A DNA stretch of 64,000 nucleotides from NCBI RefSeq assembly GCF_001429625.1, contig NZ_LMSU01000001.1, positions 935,498 to 999,497 on the forward strand, written 5' to 3'. The notes under the pieces are model-generated. The model worked only from the letters and a program-made list of their open reading frames with translations. It did no database searches and was not told the DNA's origin. Each line of letters begins with the position of its first letter. Within the stretch, counting starts at the first letter, position 1. The position numbers and the translations under genes were made by a program. Of the stretch, positions 41,017-50,474 are shown one piece after another. The DNA is from Nocardioides sp. Soil805 (GTDB lineage: Bacteria > Actinomycetota > Actinomycetes > Propionibacteriales > Nocardioidaceae).

Positions 41017-41904
41017 GTGTCCGAGGAGCTCTTCGCCCCCGTCAGCCACGGCATCGAGCTGTGCTACCAGACCTTCGGGTCCCCCGACGACGACCCGCTG
41101 CTGCTCGTGATGGGTCTGGGCGGGCCGATGACGTGGTGGGACGCCGACTTCTGCGAGCGCCTGGCGCGCGCCGGCTTCTTCGTCATCCGCTACGACAACC
41201 GCGACACCGGCCGCTCGACGAAGGTGAAGGTCCGGGTCGGCCGCGCCCAGCTGGTCCGGGCGTTCTCCACCGGCCGGGCGCGGACGCCGTACACCCTCGA
41301 CGACCTGGCCGCCGACGGACTGGCCCTGCTCGACCACCTCGGCATCGAGGCCGCGCACGTCGCCGGCGTCTCGATGGGCGGCATGATCGTCCAGACCATG
41401 GCCGTCGCCGCCCCCGCGCGGGTGCTGTCCATGTCCAGCATCATGTCGACGACCGGGCGGCGCACGGTCGGCTGGCAGAGCCCCCAGCTGCTGCCCATGC
41501 TCGTCGCTCCCCGCAAGCCCGGCCGCGAGGCCTACGTCCAGTCCAGCGCGGCCATGTGGAAGATGATCGGCTCCCCCGGCTTCCCCACCGACGCCGAGAC
41601 CCGCCGGCATCGCGCCGAGGAGACCTTCGACCGCGGCTTCGACGCCAGCGGCGTGATGCGCCAGATGCTGGCCATCGTCACCCAGCCCAACCGCACCGTC
41701 GCCCTGCGCTCCCTCGGCATCCCCGCGCTCGTGGTCCACGGGCTGGCGGACAAGATGGTCCACGTCTCGGGCGGGCGCGCCACGGCCTCGGCGGTGCCGG
41801 GAACCGAGCTCCTCCTCATCGACGGGATGGGCCACGACATGCCGGAGCAGCTCTTCGACACCTTCGTCGAGGCGATCCGCCGCACCGCCGACCGCGCGAG
41901 CTGA
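41017..41904 (+). CDS. Alpha/beta hydrolase
   Basis: 295 aa. HGIELCYQTFG opening, GLGGPMTWWD oxyanion loop, VAGVSMGGMIVQTMA nucleophile (Ser), DNRDTGRST, and GMGHDMPEQLFDTF catalytic His. GTG 41017 is preferred over ATG 40966: GGAGGAG at 41004-41010 sits 6 nt ahead and the fold begins here. Relatives hydrolyse esters or act in aromatic degradation; no substrate can be read. Confidence 0.84.
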   Translation: MSEELFAPVSHGIELCYQTFGSPDDDPLLLVMGLGGPMTWWDADFCERLARAGFFVIRYDNRDTGRSTKVKVRVGRAQLVRAFSTGRARTPYTLDDLAADGLALLDHLGIEAAHVAGVSMGGMIVQTMAVAAPARVLSMSSIMSTTGRRTVGWQSPQLLPMLVAPRKPGREAYVQSSAAMWKMIGSPGFPTDAETRRHRAEETFDRGFDASGVMRQMLAIVTQPNRTVALRSLGIPALVVHGLADKMVHVSGGRATASAVPGTELLLIDGMGHDMPEQLFDTFVEAIRRTADRAS

Positions 41905-41925
41905 ATCCCCTACCACGTGGGGGAT
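41905..41925 (+). terminator. Palindrome after the hydrolase gene
   Basis: ATCCCC (41905-41910) and GGGGAT (41920-41925) with CCACGTGG in the centre, directly after the stop. It may be a terminator or an operator of the sugar-transport operon that begins at 42010. Confidence 0.4.
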
Positions 41926-42009
41926 CCGCGTCTCGCGGCGGTCGCGGCGTCTTGCCAAACGCCTCCGCAGGGACTAGACGTGACCTACACCACAACAGGG
42001 GAGGAACGC

Positions 42010-43305
42010 ATGCACCGTCCCTCACGGCGCCGTTCGAGGCGTCGGGCACCACGGCAGGCTGCGGCACTCGCCGCAGCCCTGGCCTGCACCGCATCACTCG
42101 CCGCCTGCTCGGGCGACGGCGGCGGCAAGCCCGAGCTGATCTGGTACATCAACCCGGACAGCGGCGGGCAGGCGGCCATCGCCGAGGCCTGCTCGACCGA
42201 CGACTACACCATCTCCGTCCAGGTCCTGCCCCAGGACGCCGGCCAGCAGCGCATCCAGCTGGCCCGCCGTCTCGCGGCAGAGGACCCGGCCATCGACCTG
42301 ATGAGCCTCGACCCGCCGTACACGGCCGAGTTCGCCAACGCCGGGTTCCTGGCCGAGATCCCCCAGGACATGCAGGACAAGCTCACCGAGCAGTCCTTCG
42401 ACGGTGCCACGGCGGCAGCGACCTGGGAGGACCAGCTCGTGGTCTTCCCGTTCTGGTCCAACACGCAGGTGCTCTGGTACCGCAAGTCCTTCGTCGAGAA
42501 GGCCGGCATCGACATGAGCAAGCCCGTCACGTGGGACCAGATCATCGACGCCGCCAGCGAGAACGACGGCAAGATCGGGGTCCAGGCCAACAAGTACGAG
42601 GGCTACTCCGTGTGGATCAACGCCCTCATCTCGGGTGCCGGCGGCAACATCGTCGAGGACGCCGAGAAGGGCGCGGACGCCACCCTCGGCCTGGACAGCC
42701 AGGCCGGTGACGACGCCGCCAAGGTCATCGAGAAGCTCGCCTCCTCCGAGGCCGCTCCCTCCGACCTCTCGGTCTCCAACGAGGGCACGGCCGGTTCGAC
42801 GTTCGGCTCCGACGAGGGCTCCTTCCTGGTCAACTGGACCTACATCTGGCACAACTACGACGAGAGCGCGCCCGACGTCGCCAAGGACATCGGCTACACG
42901 ATGTACCCGGAGACCGTCGAGGGCGAGGAGTCGCGTCCGCCGTACGGCGGCATCGGCATCGGCGTCAGCGAGTACTCCTCCGAGAAGGAGAACGCCCTCG
43001 AGGCGGCGATGTGCCTGGTCGAGCCGGAGCAGCAGAGCACCAACGCGGAGATCACCGGCAACATGCCGGCGAGCCCCGCGGCGTACGACTCCGACAAGCT
43101 CAAGGAGCTCTACCCCGACGACCTGCGGCAGCTGTTCAAGGACAGCGTCGACGCGGCCGCGCCGCGCTCGGTGACGCCGTACTGGTCCGACATCTCCAGC
43201 TCGATCCAGAGCACCTGGCACCCGCCGGCGGGCGTCGACTCCGACACCCCGTCGCAGTCCAACTCGTTCGCCGAGGACATCCTGAAGGGAGGGTCGTTGC
43301 TGTGA
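42010..43305 (+). CDS. Sugar ABC transporter substrate-binding lipoprotein (LpqY/ThuE-like)
   Basis: 431 aa. Twin-basic N-terminus (RRRSRRRAPRQ), hydrophobic stretch, lipobox LAAC. Mature protein is a cluster-B/D binding protein: IQLARRLAAEDPAIDLMSLD, FPFWSNTQVLWYRKS, NEGTAGSTFGSDEGSFLVNW. Homologues bind trehalose or similar alpha-glucosides. GAGGAA precedes the ATG. First gene of a four-gene operon, coupled to the permease by GTGA. Confidence 0.85.
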   Translation: MHRPSRRRSRRRAPRQAAALAAALACTASLAACSGDGGGKPELIWYINPDSGGQAAIAEACSTDDYTISVQVLPQDAGQQRIQLARRLAAEDPAIDLMSLDPPYTAEFANAGFLAEIPQDMQDKLTEQSFDGATAAATWEDQLVVFPFWSNTQVLWYRKSFVEKAGIDMSKPVTWDQIIDAASENDGKIGVQANKYEGYSVWINALISGAGGNIVEDAEKGADATLGLDSQAGDDAAKVIEKLASSEAAPSDLSVSNEGTAGSTFGSDEGSFLVNWTYIWHNYDESAPDVAKDIGYTMYPETVEGEESRPPYGGIGIGVSEYSSEKENALEAAMCLVEPEQQSTNAEITGNMPASPAAYDSDKLKELYPDDLRQLFKDSVDAAAPRSVTPYWSDISSSIQSTWHPPAGVDSDTPSQSNSFAEDILKGGSLL

Positions 43306-44249
43306 CCACCACCGTCGCACCCGACTCCCAGCGCGACACCAAGCGGTCGGGCAAGGCCGCTGCGAGCGACCGCACGGCCGCCGAGAACAGGCTCGGGCAG
43401 AAGCTCGTGGCACCCGCCGTCATCATGATGGTCCTCGTCACGGCCTACCCGATGCTCCAGGCGCTCTACCTCTCGCTGTTCCGCTACCGGCTGACGTCAC
43501 CGGACGACCGCGAGTTCGTGGGGCTGGGCAACTACGGCACGATCCTCACCGACTCGCTGTTCTGGAAGGACACCTGGAACACCGTGCTGATCATGGTGGT
43601 CACCGTGGGGGTGGAGCTGGTCATCGGCTTCGGCTTCGCGATGGTGATGCACAAGATCATGGTCGCCCGCGGCCTCATGCGGACCTCGATCCTGATCCCC
43701 TACGGCATCATCACGGTGGTCTCGGCCTTCGCCTGGCAGTTCGCGTTCTCGCTCAACAACGGCTTCGTCAACGCGTGGCTGCCGTTCTTCGACGAGAACT
43801 TCAACTGGTTCGGCTCCCACTGGCCGGCCATGTTCGCGATCATGATCTCCGAGATCTGGAAGACCACGCCGTTCATGGCGCTCCTGCTCCTCGCCGGCCT
43901 CTCGCAGGTGTCGGAGGACATGCTGGAGGCGGCCCAGGTGGACGGCGCCACGTGGTGGCAACGGCTGTGGAAGGTGATCCTGCCGAACATGAAGGCGGCG
44001 ATCATGGTCGCGGTGCTCTTCCGCGCCCTCGACGCCTACCGCATCTTCGACCAGATCTTCATCATGACCAAGGGAGCGCAGGACACCGAGTCGATCTCGT
44101 TCCTGACCTACCGCCAGGTGATCGAGCAGATGCAGCTCGGGATGGGCTCGGCCCTCTCGGTGCTGCTGTTCCTCTCGGTGCTCATCCTGGCATTCGGGAT
44201 CGTCAAGCTGTTCCGGGTCGACCTGGCGCAGGCGAGGGGTGAGGGCTGA
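43302..44249 (+). CDS. Sugar ABC transporter permease (SugA-like)
   Basis: 315 aa with six transmembrane helices. AYPMLQALYLSLFRYRL at helix 1 and the EAA loop EDMLEAAQVDGATWWQRLWK (residues about 206-225) are typical MalF/SugA-type features. GTG overlaps the binding-protein stop; the gene ends at TGATG shared with the second permease. Confidence 0.9.
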   Translation: MTTTVAPDSQRDTKRSGKAAASDRTAAENRLGQKLVAPAVIMMVLVTAYPMLQALYLSLFRYRLTSPDDREFVGLGNYGTILTDSLFWKDTWNTVLIMVVTVGVELVIGFGFAMVMHKIMVARGLMRTSILIPYGIITVVSAFAWQFAFSLNNGFVNAWLPFFDENFNWFGSHWPAMFAIMISEIWKTTPFMALLLLAGLSQVSEDMLEAAQVDGATWWQRLWKVILPNMKAAIMVAVLFRALDAYRIFDQIFIMTKGAQDTESISFLTYRQVIEQMQLGMGSALSVLLFLSVLILAFGIVKLFRVDLAQARGEG

Positions 44250-45079
44250 TGAAGCAGAAGACCGGAATCGGCACCTGGATCGGCTTCGCGCTGATCATGA
44301 TCTGGTGCCTGCTGCCCGTGGTGTGGATCATCTCGCTGTCCTTCAAGTCGCTCGCCGAGACGACGGCCGGCAGCCCGCAGTTCCTGCCCAAGGACCCCAC
44401 GCTCGACAACTACTCGGCGATCCTCGACAACGGGGACTTCACCAGGGCCCTGATCAACAGCTTCGGCATCTCGCTCATCGCGACCCTGCTGTCGGTCATC
44501 TTCGCCACGCTGGCGGCGTACGCCATCGCGCGGCTGGAGTTCAAGGGCAAGCGCATCGTGCTCTCGATGGCCCTGGCCATCGCGATGTTCCCCGTCGTCT
44601 CGCTGGTGGGCCCGCTGTTCGACATGTGGCGGACACTGGGCCTGTTCAACACCTGGCCCGGCCTGATCATCCCCTACATGACCTTCACGCTGCCGCTGGC
44701 GATCTGGACCCTGTCGGCCTTCTTCCGCGAGATCCCGTGGGAGATGGAGCAGGCCGCCCAGGTCGACGGCGCCACGTCGTGGCAGGCCTTCCGCAAGGTG
44801 ATCGTCCCGCTCGCGGCTCCCGGAGTCTTCACCGCCGCGATCCTGACGTTCTTCTTCGCCTGGAACGAGTTCGTGCTCGCCATCTCGCTGACGTCGACGA
44901 CGAGGTCCCGCACGGTCCCGGCGCAGATGTCGTTCTTCGTGGGCCCGGACCCGTTCAACCCGCCGTACAGCCAGCTGGCCACGGCATCCGTCATCGTCAC
45001 GATCCCCGTGATCATCATCGTCCTGCTGTTCCAGCGCAAGATCGTCGCCGGCCTCACCTCCGGCGCAGTGAAGGGTTGA
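44249..45079 (+). CDS. Sugar ABC transporter permease (SugB-like)
   Basis: 276 aa, six helices, MalG/SugB type. SFKSLAE near residue 32, YAIARLEFKGKR, EAA loop WEMEQAAQVDGATSWQAFRK (about 167-186), and FFAWNEFVLAISLTS. Starts on the last base of the upstream stop (TGATG), so the two permeases are translated together. Confidence 0.9.
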   Translation: MKQKTGIGTWIGFALIMIWCLLPVVWIISLSFKSLAETTAGSPQFLPKDPTLDNYSAILDNGDFTRALINSFGISLIATLLSVIFATLAAYAIARLEFKGKRIVLSMALAIAMFPVVSLVGPLFDMWRTLGLFNTWPGLIIPYMTFTLPLAIWTLSAFFREIPWEMEQAAQVDGATSWQAFRKVIVPLAAPGVFTAAILTFFFAWNEFVLAISLTSTTRSRTVPAQMSFFVGPDPFNPPYSQLATASVIVTIPVIIIVLLFQRKIVAGLTSGAVKG

Positions 45080-45085
45080 TCTCTC

Positions 45086-46345
45086 ATGGCTGCCATTGAC
45101 ATGAAGAACATCGTCAAGAAGTACGGCGACGGCTTCCCCGCCGTCAACGACGTCAGCATCGACGTCGCCGATGGGGAGTTCATGATCCTCGTCGGCCCGT
45201 CGGGCTGCGGGAAGTCGACCCTCCTGCGGATGATCGTGGGCCTCGAGGACATCACCTCGGGCGACATGATCATCGGTGAGAAGAAGGTCAACGACCTCGC
45301 CCCGCGCGACCGCAACCTCGCGATGGTGTTCCAGAACTACGCGCTCTACCCCCACCTGACCGTCTACGAGAACATCGCGTTCCCGCTGCGGCTGGCCGGG
45401 GCGTCCGACGACGAGGTCGACAAGAAGGTCCGCAACGCGTCCAAGACGCTCGAGCTCGACGAGCACCTCGAGCGCAAGCCCGGCAACCTGTCGGGCGGTC
45501 AGCGCCAGCGGGTGGCGATGGGGCGCGCGATCGTGCGCGACGCGGACGCGTTCCTCTTCGACGAGCCGCTGTCCAACCTCGACGCCAAGCTCCGTGGCCA
45601 GATGCGCACGGAGATCTCGCGGCTGCAGAAGCGGCTGGGCATCACCACGGTCTACGTCACCCACGACCAGACCGAGGCGATGACCCTGGGTGACCGGGTG
45701 GCCGTGCTCAAGCGTGGTGTGCTCCAGCAGCTCGCCACGCCGCGCGAGCTCTACACCAACCCGGGCAACCTGTTCGTGGCCGGCTTCATCGGCTCCCCGC
45801 CGATGAACTTCCTGCCCGCGGAGGTCGACGGCACGTCGGTCAAGCTGCCCTTCGGCACCGTGCAGATCCCGCAGGAGCGGGCCGAGCGGGCCCAGGGCAA
45901 GGGGCTGCTCATCGCCGGCATCCGCCCCGAGCACTTCGAGGACGCCTCGGTGAAGGACGACACCTCCTCGGGCTCGACCTTCCGGGCCACCGTGGACGTC
46001 GTGGAGTGGCTCGGCAACGAGGCCTACGCCTACATCCCGTTCGAGGCGCCGCCGGAGGTCCAGAAGCAGCTCACGCAGCTCGAGCACGACCTCGACGGGG
46101 ACCAGATGCGCACCCAGCTCGTCGTGTCGCTCGACGGCGCCAGCCGCATCGCGGAGGGTGACGAGGCCGAGATCTGGGTGGACTCCACCAAGATCCACCT
46201 CTTCGACCCGGCGACCGGCGAGAACCTCACCGTCGACGAGTCGCGCGCCGGCCGGATCCCGGAGCGCGAGGACCCGAAGGCCAAGGAGCAGGCCGAGAAG
46301 ATGGCCGACCACGGCGAGGAGGTCCACTCCGCCGAGGAGGCCTGA
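45086..46345 (+). CDS. Sugar ABC transporter ATP-binding protein (UgpC/SugC/MsmK family)
   Basis: 419 aa. Walker A GPSGCGKST (residues about 36-44), Q-loop VFQNYALYPHL, signature LSGGQRQRVAMGRA, Walker B AFLFDEPLSNLD, H-loop VTHDQTEAM. C-terminal TOBE/MalK regulatory domain from about 240 (GIRPEHFEDASV), then a charged tail of ~45 residues rich in Glu/Lys. Such ATPases can serve several sugar importers. Terminator follows. Confidence 0.92.
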   Translation: MAAIDMKNIVKKYGDGFPAVNDVSIDVADGEFMILVGPSGCGKSTLLRMIVGLEDITSGDMIIGEKKVNDLAPRDRNLAMVFQNYALYPHLTVYENIAFPLRLAGASDDEVDKKVRNASKTLELDEHLERKPGNLSGGQRQRVAMGRAIVRDADAFLFDEPLSNLDAKLRGQMRTEISRLQKRLGITTVYVTHDQTEAMTLGDRVAVLKRGVLQQLATPRELYTNPGNLFVAGFIGSPPMNFLPAEVDGTSVKLPFGTVQIPQERAERAQGKGLLIAGIRPEHFEDASVKDDTSSGSTFRATVDVVEWLGNEAYAYIPFEAPPEVQKQLTQLEHDLDGDQMRTQLVVSLDGASRIAEGDEAEIWVDSTKIHLFDPATGENLTVDESRAGRIPEREDPKAKEQAEKMADHGEEVHSAEEA

Positions 46346-46364
46346 CCGCTCCGCCCGAGCACGA

Positions 46365-46399
46365 CGAGGCCCGTCCCCGCATCCCGGGGGCGGGCCTCG
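46365..46399. terminator. Strong bidirectional terminator
   Basis: CGAGGCCCG (46365-46373) pairs perfectly with CGGGCCTCG (46391-46399), with further inner CCCC/GGGG pairing. Located between the transporter operon stop and the stop of the DUF1707 gene. Confidence 0.75.
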
Positions 46400-46414
46400 C
46401 GGCGTGTCGGGCGC

Positions 46415-47062
46415 CTAGTAGTGGCCGAGCATCTTGCGCGGCGTGCCGGGCGGGGGCAGCCGGACGACCTGGACCGAGCCCATGAGCGCCAGGCCGCGGA
46501 CCCGCACGGTCGGCGAGGCGGGGCCGAGGTCGGCGGCCACCTTGTCCTTGCCCTGGCCGTAGTCGCCCATGATCGGAGTGCCGTCGACGACGGCGTGCAC
46601 GTGCGCCGGGATGAGGATCTTGACGTCGCCCATGATGGCGCTGGCGTTGATGGTGACCTCCGGTCCGGCCAGGAGCGCCTCGCGCAGGTCGAGGGTGATG
46701 CTGCCCATCAGGGCGAACGCCGCGTGGTTGACGGGGACCTGCCAGACACCACGCCGCTTGCAGTCGCCCATGATCGCGATCGACGACGCGTGCCCGACGG
46801 CAGGTACGCCGCCCGCGCGCGGCGCCGGCGACGCCGTCGGTGGGGCCGGCTGGACGACGTGGAGGTCGGCGGTGATCGGCACCAGGTCGGCGTACGTCTT
46901 GGCCTCGAAGGTCATCTCGAGGCGCTCGTCGAGCTCGTCGAGGTCGAGCCGCCCCTCCCCCGCCGCCTCCCGCAGCACCTCGGCCACCCGGTGCCTGTCG
47001 GCGTCCGAGATGCGCATCCGGCTCGGGTCCCCCGGGACGTTCGTCCCCTCCAGCTCGCCCAT
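46415..47062 (-). CDS. DUF1707 protein with LiaF-like C-terminal domain
   Basis: 215 aa. DUF1707 at residues about 16-68 (MRISDADRHRVAEVLREAA, LDLDELDERLEMTFEAKTYA), a Pro/Ala linker, then beta-helix-like repeats with SSIAIMGDCKRRG, SAIMGDVKILIP and GTPIMGDYG, as in LiaF-like cell-wall stress proteins. No transmembrane helix. ATG 47062 is leaderless, TAGGCT at 47070-47075 (minus) 7 nt ahead. Confidence 0.85.
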   Translation of the reverse strand: MGELEGTNVPGDPSRMRISDADRHRVAEVLREAAGEGRLDLDELDERLEMTFEAKTYADLVPITADLHVVQPAPPTASPAPRAGGVPAVGHASSIAIMGDCKRRGVWQVPVNHAAFALMGSITLDLREALLAGPEVTINASAIMGDVKILIPAHVHAVVDGTPIMGDYGQGKDKVAADLGPASPTVRVRGLALMGSVQVVRLPPPGTPRKMLGHY

Positions 47063-47228
47063 GGGCGGCAGCCTACCGAGAGCCAGGGACGGAGACGTGC
47101 TGGTGGATCGGCGGGGGCCGGGCCGGTCGTCGAGCCACGGAGGGGTGCTGCTGTGCGCGGTGGACAGCGGGAGGGGCCGGGGTGGAGTCTGGAGTGACGT
47201 TTCTCGGGTCCGCGGCGATCGGAGGGTC

Positions 47229-50123
47229 ATGAGCGCGCTGCCCCGCCCCGACCTGCCGCCCGGCCCGCACCGCGACCTCGTCGCAGCCCTCCACGACCTC
47301 CACCACCGCGCCGGCTGGCCCTCGCTGCGCACCCTGGCCCGCGACGCGGGGGTCTCCCACACCACCGTCTCCAAGGCGTTCTCGACACCGACGATCCCCT
47401 CCTGGGGCACCCTCGAGCTCCTCGTCGAGGCCATGGACGGCGACACCGCCACCTTCCTCGACCTCTGGCTCGCCGCGACCTCACCACCCGACGCGACCAC
47501 CCCCACCACCCCCCGCATCGCCGGACGCACCGACGAGCTCGCCGCCGTACGACGCCACCTCGAGACCGGCAGCGGGCTCCTCCTCGTCACGGGCGAGGCC
47601 GGGATCGGCAAGACGACACTCGTCACCACCGCCGCCCGGACCACCGACACCTTCGTCGCCACCGGCCGCTGCCTGCCCCTGTCGACCCAGGTCCCGCTGA
47701 TGCCGGTCATCGACCTCCTGCGCCAGGTCCACGACACCGAGGACGGCCTCTGGTGGGACGAGGCCGCGGGGCGCTGTGCTTCGTACGTGACGAGCACGCT
47801 CGGACTCCTGCTCCCCGAGCTCGGCTCCACGGCGGCGCAGACGGGAGACTTCGCGCGGCAGCGACTGTTCGCGTCTCTCGCCTCCGTGGTCACCGCGCTG
47901 GCCGACGTCCGGCCTTTGGCGATCCTGGTCGAGGACCTGCACTGGGCGGACTCGAGCACCCTCGACGTGCTCGAGCACCTGCTGTCCCACGTCGCGGAGG
48001 CGAGGGTGCTGGCGACGTACCGGACCGCCGACCCCGATGTGCCGGGCCCAACCCTCGACCGGATCGCGCGGCTGCGCCTCGTTGCCGGGCCGCAGTCTGT
48101 CGGCCTCGAGCCGCTCGACCGCTCCGGGACGAGGGAGCAGCTGTCCCTGGCGCTGGGGCACGCGCCGGACCAGGCGCTGGTCGACGAGATCCACACCCGC
48201 ACCCGCGGCCACCCGCTCTTCACCGCGCAGCTGGCCACCGCAGGCCCCGAGACGCTGGCGCTGGGGCTGGCGGGCATGTTCGACCACCGGCTCCGCGGGC
48301 TCGGCCCGGACGGCTGGGCCGTCGCCCGGGCCCTGGGGGTGGCCGATCGCGCCCTGCTGCCCGACGCGCTCGGCGAGGCGTCCGGACTCGCGCTCGACCG
48401 GGTGCTCACGGTCCTGCACCAGCTGTCCGACCAGTGGCTGCTCGCCCCGCCCGACGGTGCGCCGACCGTCAGCCTGCGGCACCCGTTGATCGCGGAGGCG
48501 ATCCGCCGCCGACTCGCCCCGGGCGAGGCCGGCACGCTGCACCGCCGGGTCGCCGAGGTGCTCGCGACAGGCGCGGAGGCCGAGCCGGGCGAGATCGCGT
48601 TGCACTGGTGCGCCGCCGGTGATCGCCAGCACGAGGCCGTCTGGCGACGGGCGGCCGCCGAGCGGGCCGCGGCCCGCTACGCCGCGCGAGAGGCGCTCGA
48701 CCACTGGTCGCGCCTGCTCGAGCTGTGGCCGGCCATCGACCCCGACGCCCTCGGGATGAGCTTCGCCCAGGCCCTGTGCCGCGCGATCGACGCCGCCAAC
48801 AGCGAGGGCGACTTCGAGACCGAGCAACGGCTGGCGGCGCTGGCCGAGACAGTGGAGGGGACGCCCCTCGAGCGCGCGGTGCTCCTCGCCCGGGCCGGTG
48901 ACACCCGGTACATGTCCGGGCACGAGGAGCGCGGGATGGCGCTGCTCGACCGCGCCCTGGCCCTGCACTCCGCGCTGCCACCGTCCCCCGAGCTCGTCGA
49001 CTGCCTGTCCACGCACATCCTCTTCCTCAACCTCCAGGGCCGCTACGGGGAGTCCGACGCGGCCATCTGCCGTGCGCTGGAGGCGCTGGACGCCACCGGC
49101 GACGACCGGGGACGCCCCCAGATCCTCAGCTGGGCCGCAGGGCGCGCCATGTCCGAGGGGGACCACGAGCTGGCCCGGAGGTACGCGGACGAGGCCCGGG
49201 TCGTGTCTGCTGCCTCCGGCGATCCGTTCGCGCAGCTCGTCGCCACCGTCACGACGACAGCGATGATGCTCGACCTCGGCGCGCCGGTCGTCGAGGTCGA
49301 CGCCGCTGCGGCGCCCGCGCTCGAGCTGGTGGCCCGGTGGCAGATCACGGAGTACACCTCCGCGCTCCTGCTCGCCAACGTCTGCGAGGCCCACCTGCGT
49401 GCGGGCGACGTGGACGGTGCGGCGACGGTGGTGGGCGTCGACCTTGTCGGGGAGCCGGACCCCACGTCGTACCCCTTGCACGTGCAGCGGGTGCTGGTGG
49501 CCGGCCTCCAGGGCCGGCTCGACGAGGCGCTCGTCCGCATCGACGAGCTGGACCGGGTCCGCCTCAACCGGGACGGCAACTGGCTCGAGGCCCAGTCCGC
49601 CCTGGCGCTGGTGGAGCTCTGGGCCGGGCTCCCGGCCCGGGCAGCGGCACGTCTGGACGAGACCCTGGCGATCGTCCTGCCCACCGACAACGCCGCGCTG
49701 GCGGCGATGGGTACGGCGTGGACGGCTCGTGCGCACGCGTCCCTCGCCTCCGGCAGGTCCCGGACACGGCGTCGCGAGGCCGCGAGTCGCCTGCGTGCCC
49801 GGCGTTCCGCCGCCCGGGTCGATCCCTTCGGGCCGCGCGCCGTGGACGTGGCCGCGCAGGCATGGGGCCTGGTGTGGCAGGCGGAGCTCGCGGTTCTCGA
49901 GGACAGGGAGACGGTCGACGGCTGGACCGGGGCAGCCGCGTGCTGGGACCGGCTGGCGCGCCCGCACGACGCGGCGTACTGCCGCTGGCGTGCCGCCCGG
50001 GTCGCGCTCCGCGACGGGCAGGGCACGGTGGCTGCTCGACTCCTCAGGCGCGCGGCGACCGACGCCGTGCAGCACGTCCCACTGTCCCGGGCGATCAGGG
50101 CCACCGCGGAGGGTGGCCGCTGA
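47229..50123 (+). CDS. HTH-STAND ATPase-TPR regulator, copy 1
   Basis: 964 aa. N-terminal Xre-like HTH in WPSLRTLARDAGVSHTTVSK (residues about 30-49), a STAND/AAA ATPase with Walker A GEAGIGKTT (about 122-130) and Walker B ILVEDLHWAD (about 232-241), an arm with RTRGHPLFTAQL, and a C-terminal array of helical TPR-like pairs to the end. Unlike LAL/MalT regulators it has no C-terminal LuxR HTH; DNA binding is at the N-terminus. Ligand unknown. GGAGGG precedes ATG 47229. A paralogue lies at 53467. Confidence 0.85.
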   Translation: MSALPRPDLPPGPHRDLVAALHDLHHRAGWPSLRTLARDAGVSHTTVSKAFSTPTIPSWGTLELLVEAMDGDTATFLDLWLAATSPPDATTPTTPRIAGRTDELAAVRRHLETGSGLLLVTGEAGIGKTTLVTTAARTTDTFVATGRCLPLSTQVPLMPVIDLLRQVHDTEDGLWWDEAAGRCASYVTSTLGLLLPELGSTAAQTGDFARQRLFASLASVVTALADVRPLAILVEDLHWADSSTLDVLEHLLSHVAEARVLATYRTADPDVPGPTLDRIARLRLVAGPQSVGLEPLDRSGTREQLSLALGHAPDQALVDEIHTRTRGHPLFTAQLATAGPETLALGLAGMFDHRLRGLGPDGWAVARALGVADRALLPDALGEASGLALDRVLTVLHQLSDQWLLAPPDGAPTVSLRHPLIAEAIRRRLAPGEAGTLHRRVAEVLATGAEAEPGEIALHWCAAGDRQHEAVWRRAAAERAAARYAAREALDHWSRLLELWPAIDPDALGMSFAQALCRAIDAANSEGDFETEQRLAALAETVEGTPLERAVLLARAGDTRYMSGHEERGMALLDRALALHSALPPSPELVDCLSTHILFLNLQGRYGESDAAICRALEALDATGDDRGRPQILSWAAGRAMSEGDHELARRYADEARVVSAASGDPFAQLVATVTTTAMMLDLGAPVVEVDAAAAPALELVARWQITEYTSALLLANVCEAHLRAGDVDGAATVVGVDLVGEPDPTSYPLHVQRVLVAGLQGRLDEALVRIDELDRVRLNRDGNWLEAQSALALVELWAGLPARAAARLDETLAIVLPTDNAALAAMGTAWTARAHASLASGRSRTRRREAASRLRARRSAARVDPFGPRAVDVAAQAWGLVWQAELAVLEDRETVDGWTGAAACWDRLARPHDAAYCRWRAARVALRDGQGTVAARLLRRAATDAVQHVPLSRAIRATAEGGR

Positions 50124-50144
50124 CCGCCCGGACCAGGGGAACGA

Positions 50145-50179
50145 CGCCCCGTCAGGACATGCGCTGCCACGACGGGGCG
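50145..50179. terminator. Bidirectional hairpin overlapping the 3' end of the small secreted peptide gene
   Basis: CGCCCCGTC (50145-50153) pairs perfectly with GACGGGGCG (50171-50179). It ends the regulator transcript and also contains the stop and last codons of the minus-strand peptide gene. Confidence 0.6.
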
Positions 50180-50361
50180 GGGCAGGTGGGCTGCGGGCCC
50201 TCTGCCGTGTTCCAGTGCCCCCGGACCATGAAGCACGGGCGGTCCTGGTGACCGGCACCGGCCGACGCTGAGGTCGCGGGGCTGAAGGTGACGGTCGTGA
50301 TGATGGTGATGGCCGCGGCGCCGGCGATGGCGACGATGCGGCGGTACGGCGTGCTGTTCAT
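50152..50361 (-). CDS. Small secreted peptide with two cysteines
   Basis: 69 aa. Signal peptide IVAIAGAAAITIITTVTF cut near ATSASA; the mature ~35 residues have RPCFMVRGHW and PTCPAPSW, so one disulfide is likely. GGGGAG precedes ATG 50361. It lies between the two STAND regulators and next to a FAD oxidoreductase. No homologue recognised; it could be a signal or small toxin-like peptide but nothing in the sequence proves either. Confidence 0.65.
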   Translation of the reverse strand: MNSTPYRRIVAIAGAAAITIITTVTFSPATSASAGAGHQDRPCFMVRGHWNTAEGPQPTCPAPSWQRMS

Positions 50362-50474
50362 GGCTCTGCTCCCCTGGATAGTTCCGCGGCGGGTGCCGGC
50401 GGCATGGATCCAGAGTTGGCCCGCCCGACCCCCGGTTGACGGGGGTTGACAGAAGATGACAGCTGCGCCGCGGA

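Noticed and set aside
47481..50258. Minus-strand ORF of 925 codons opposite the first STAND regulator
   Set aside because: High GC leaves few stops in the antisense frame; no domain, no start site, and the plus-strand protein has clear motifs.
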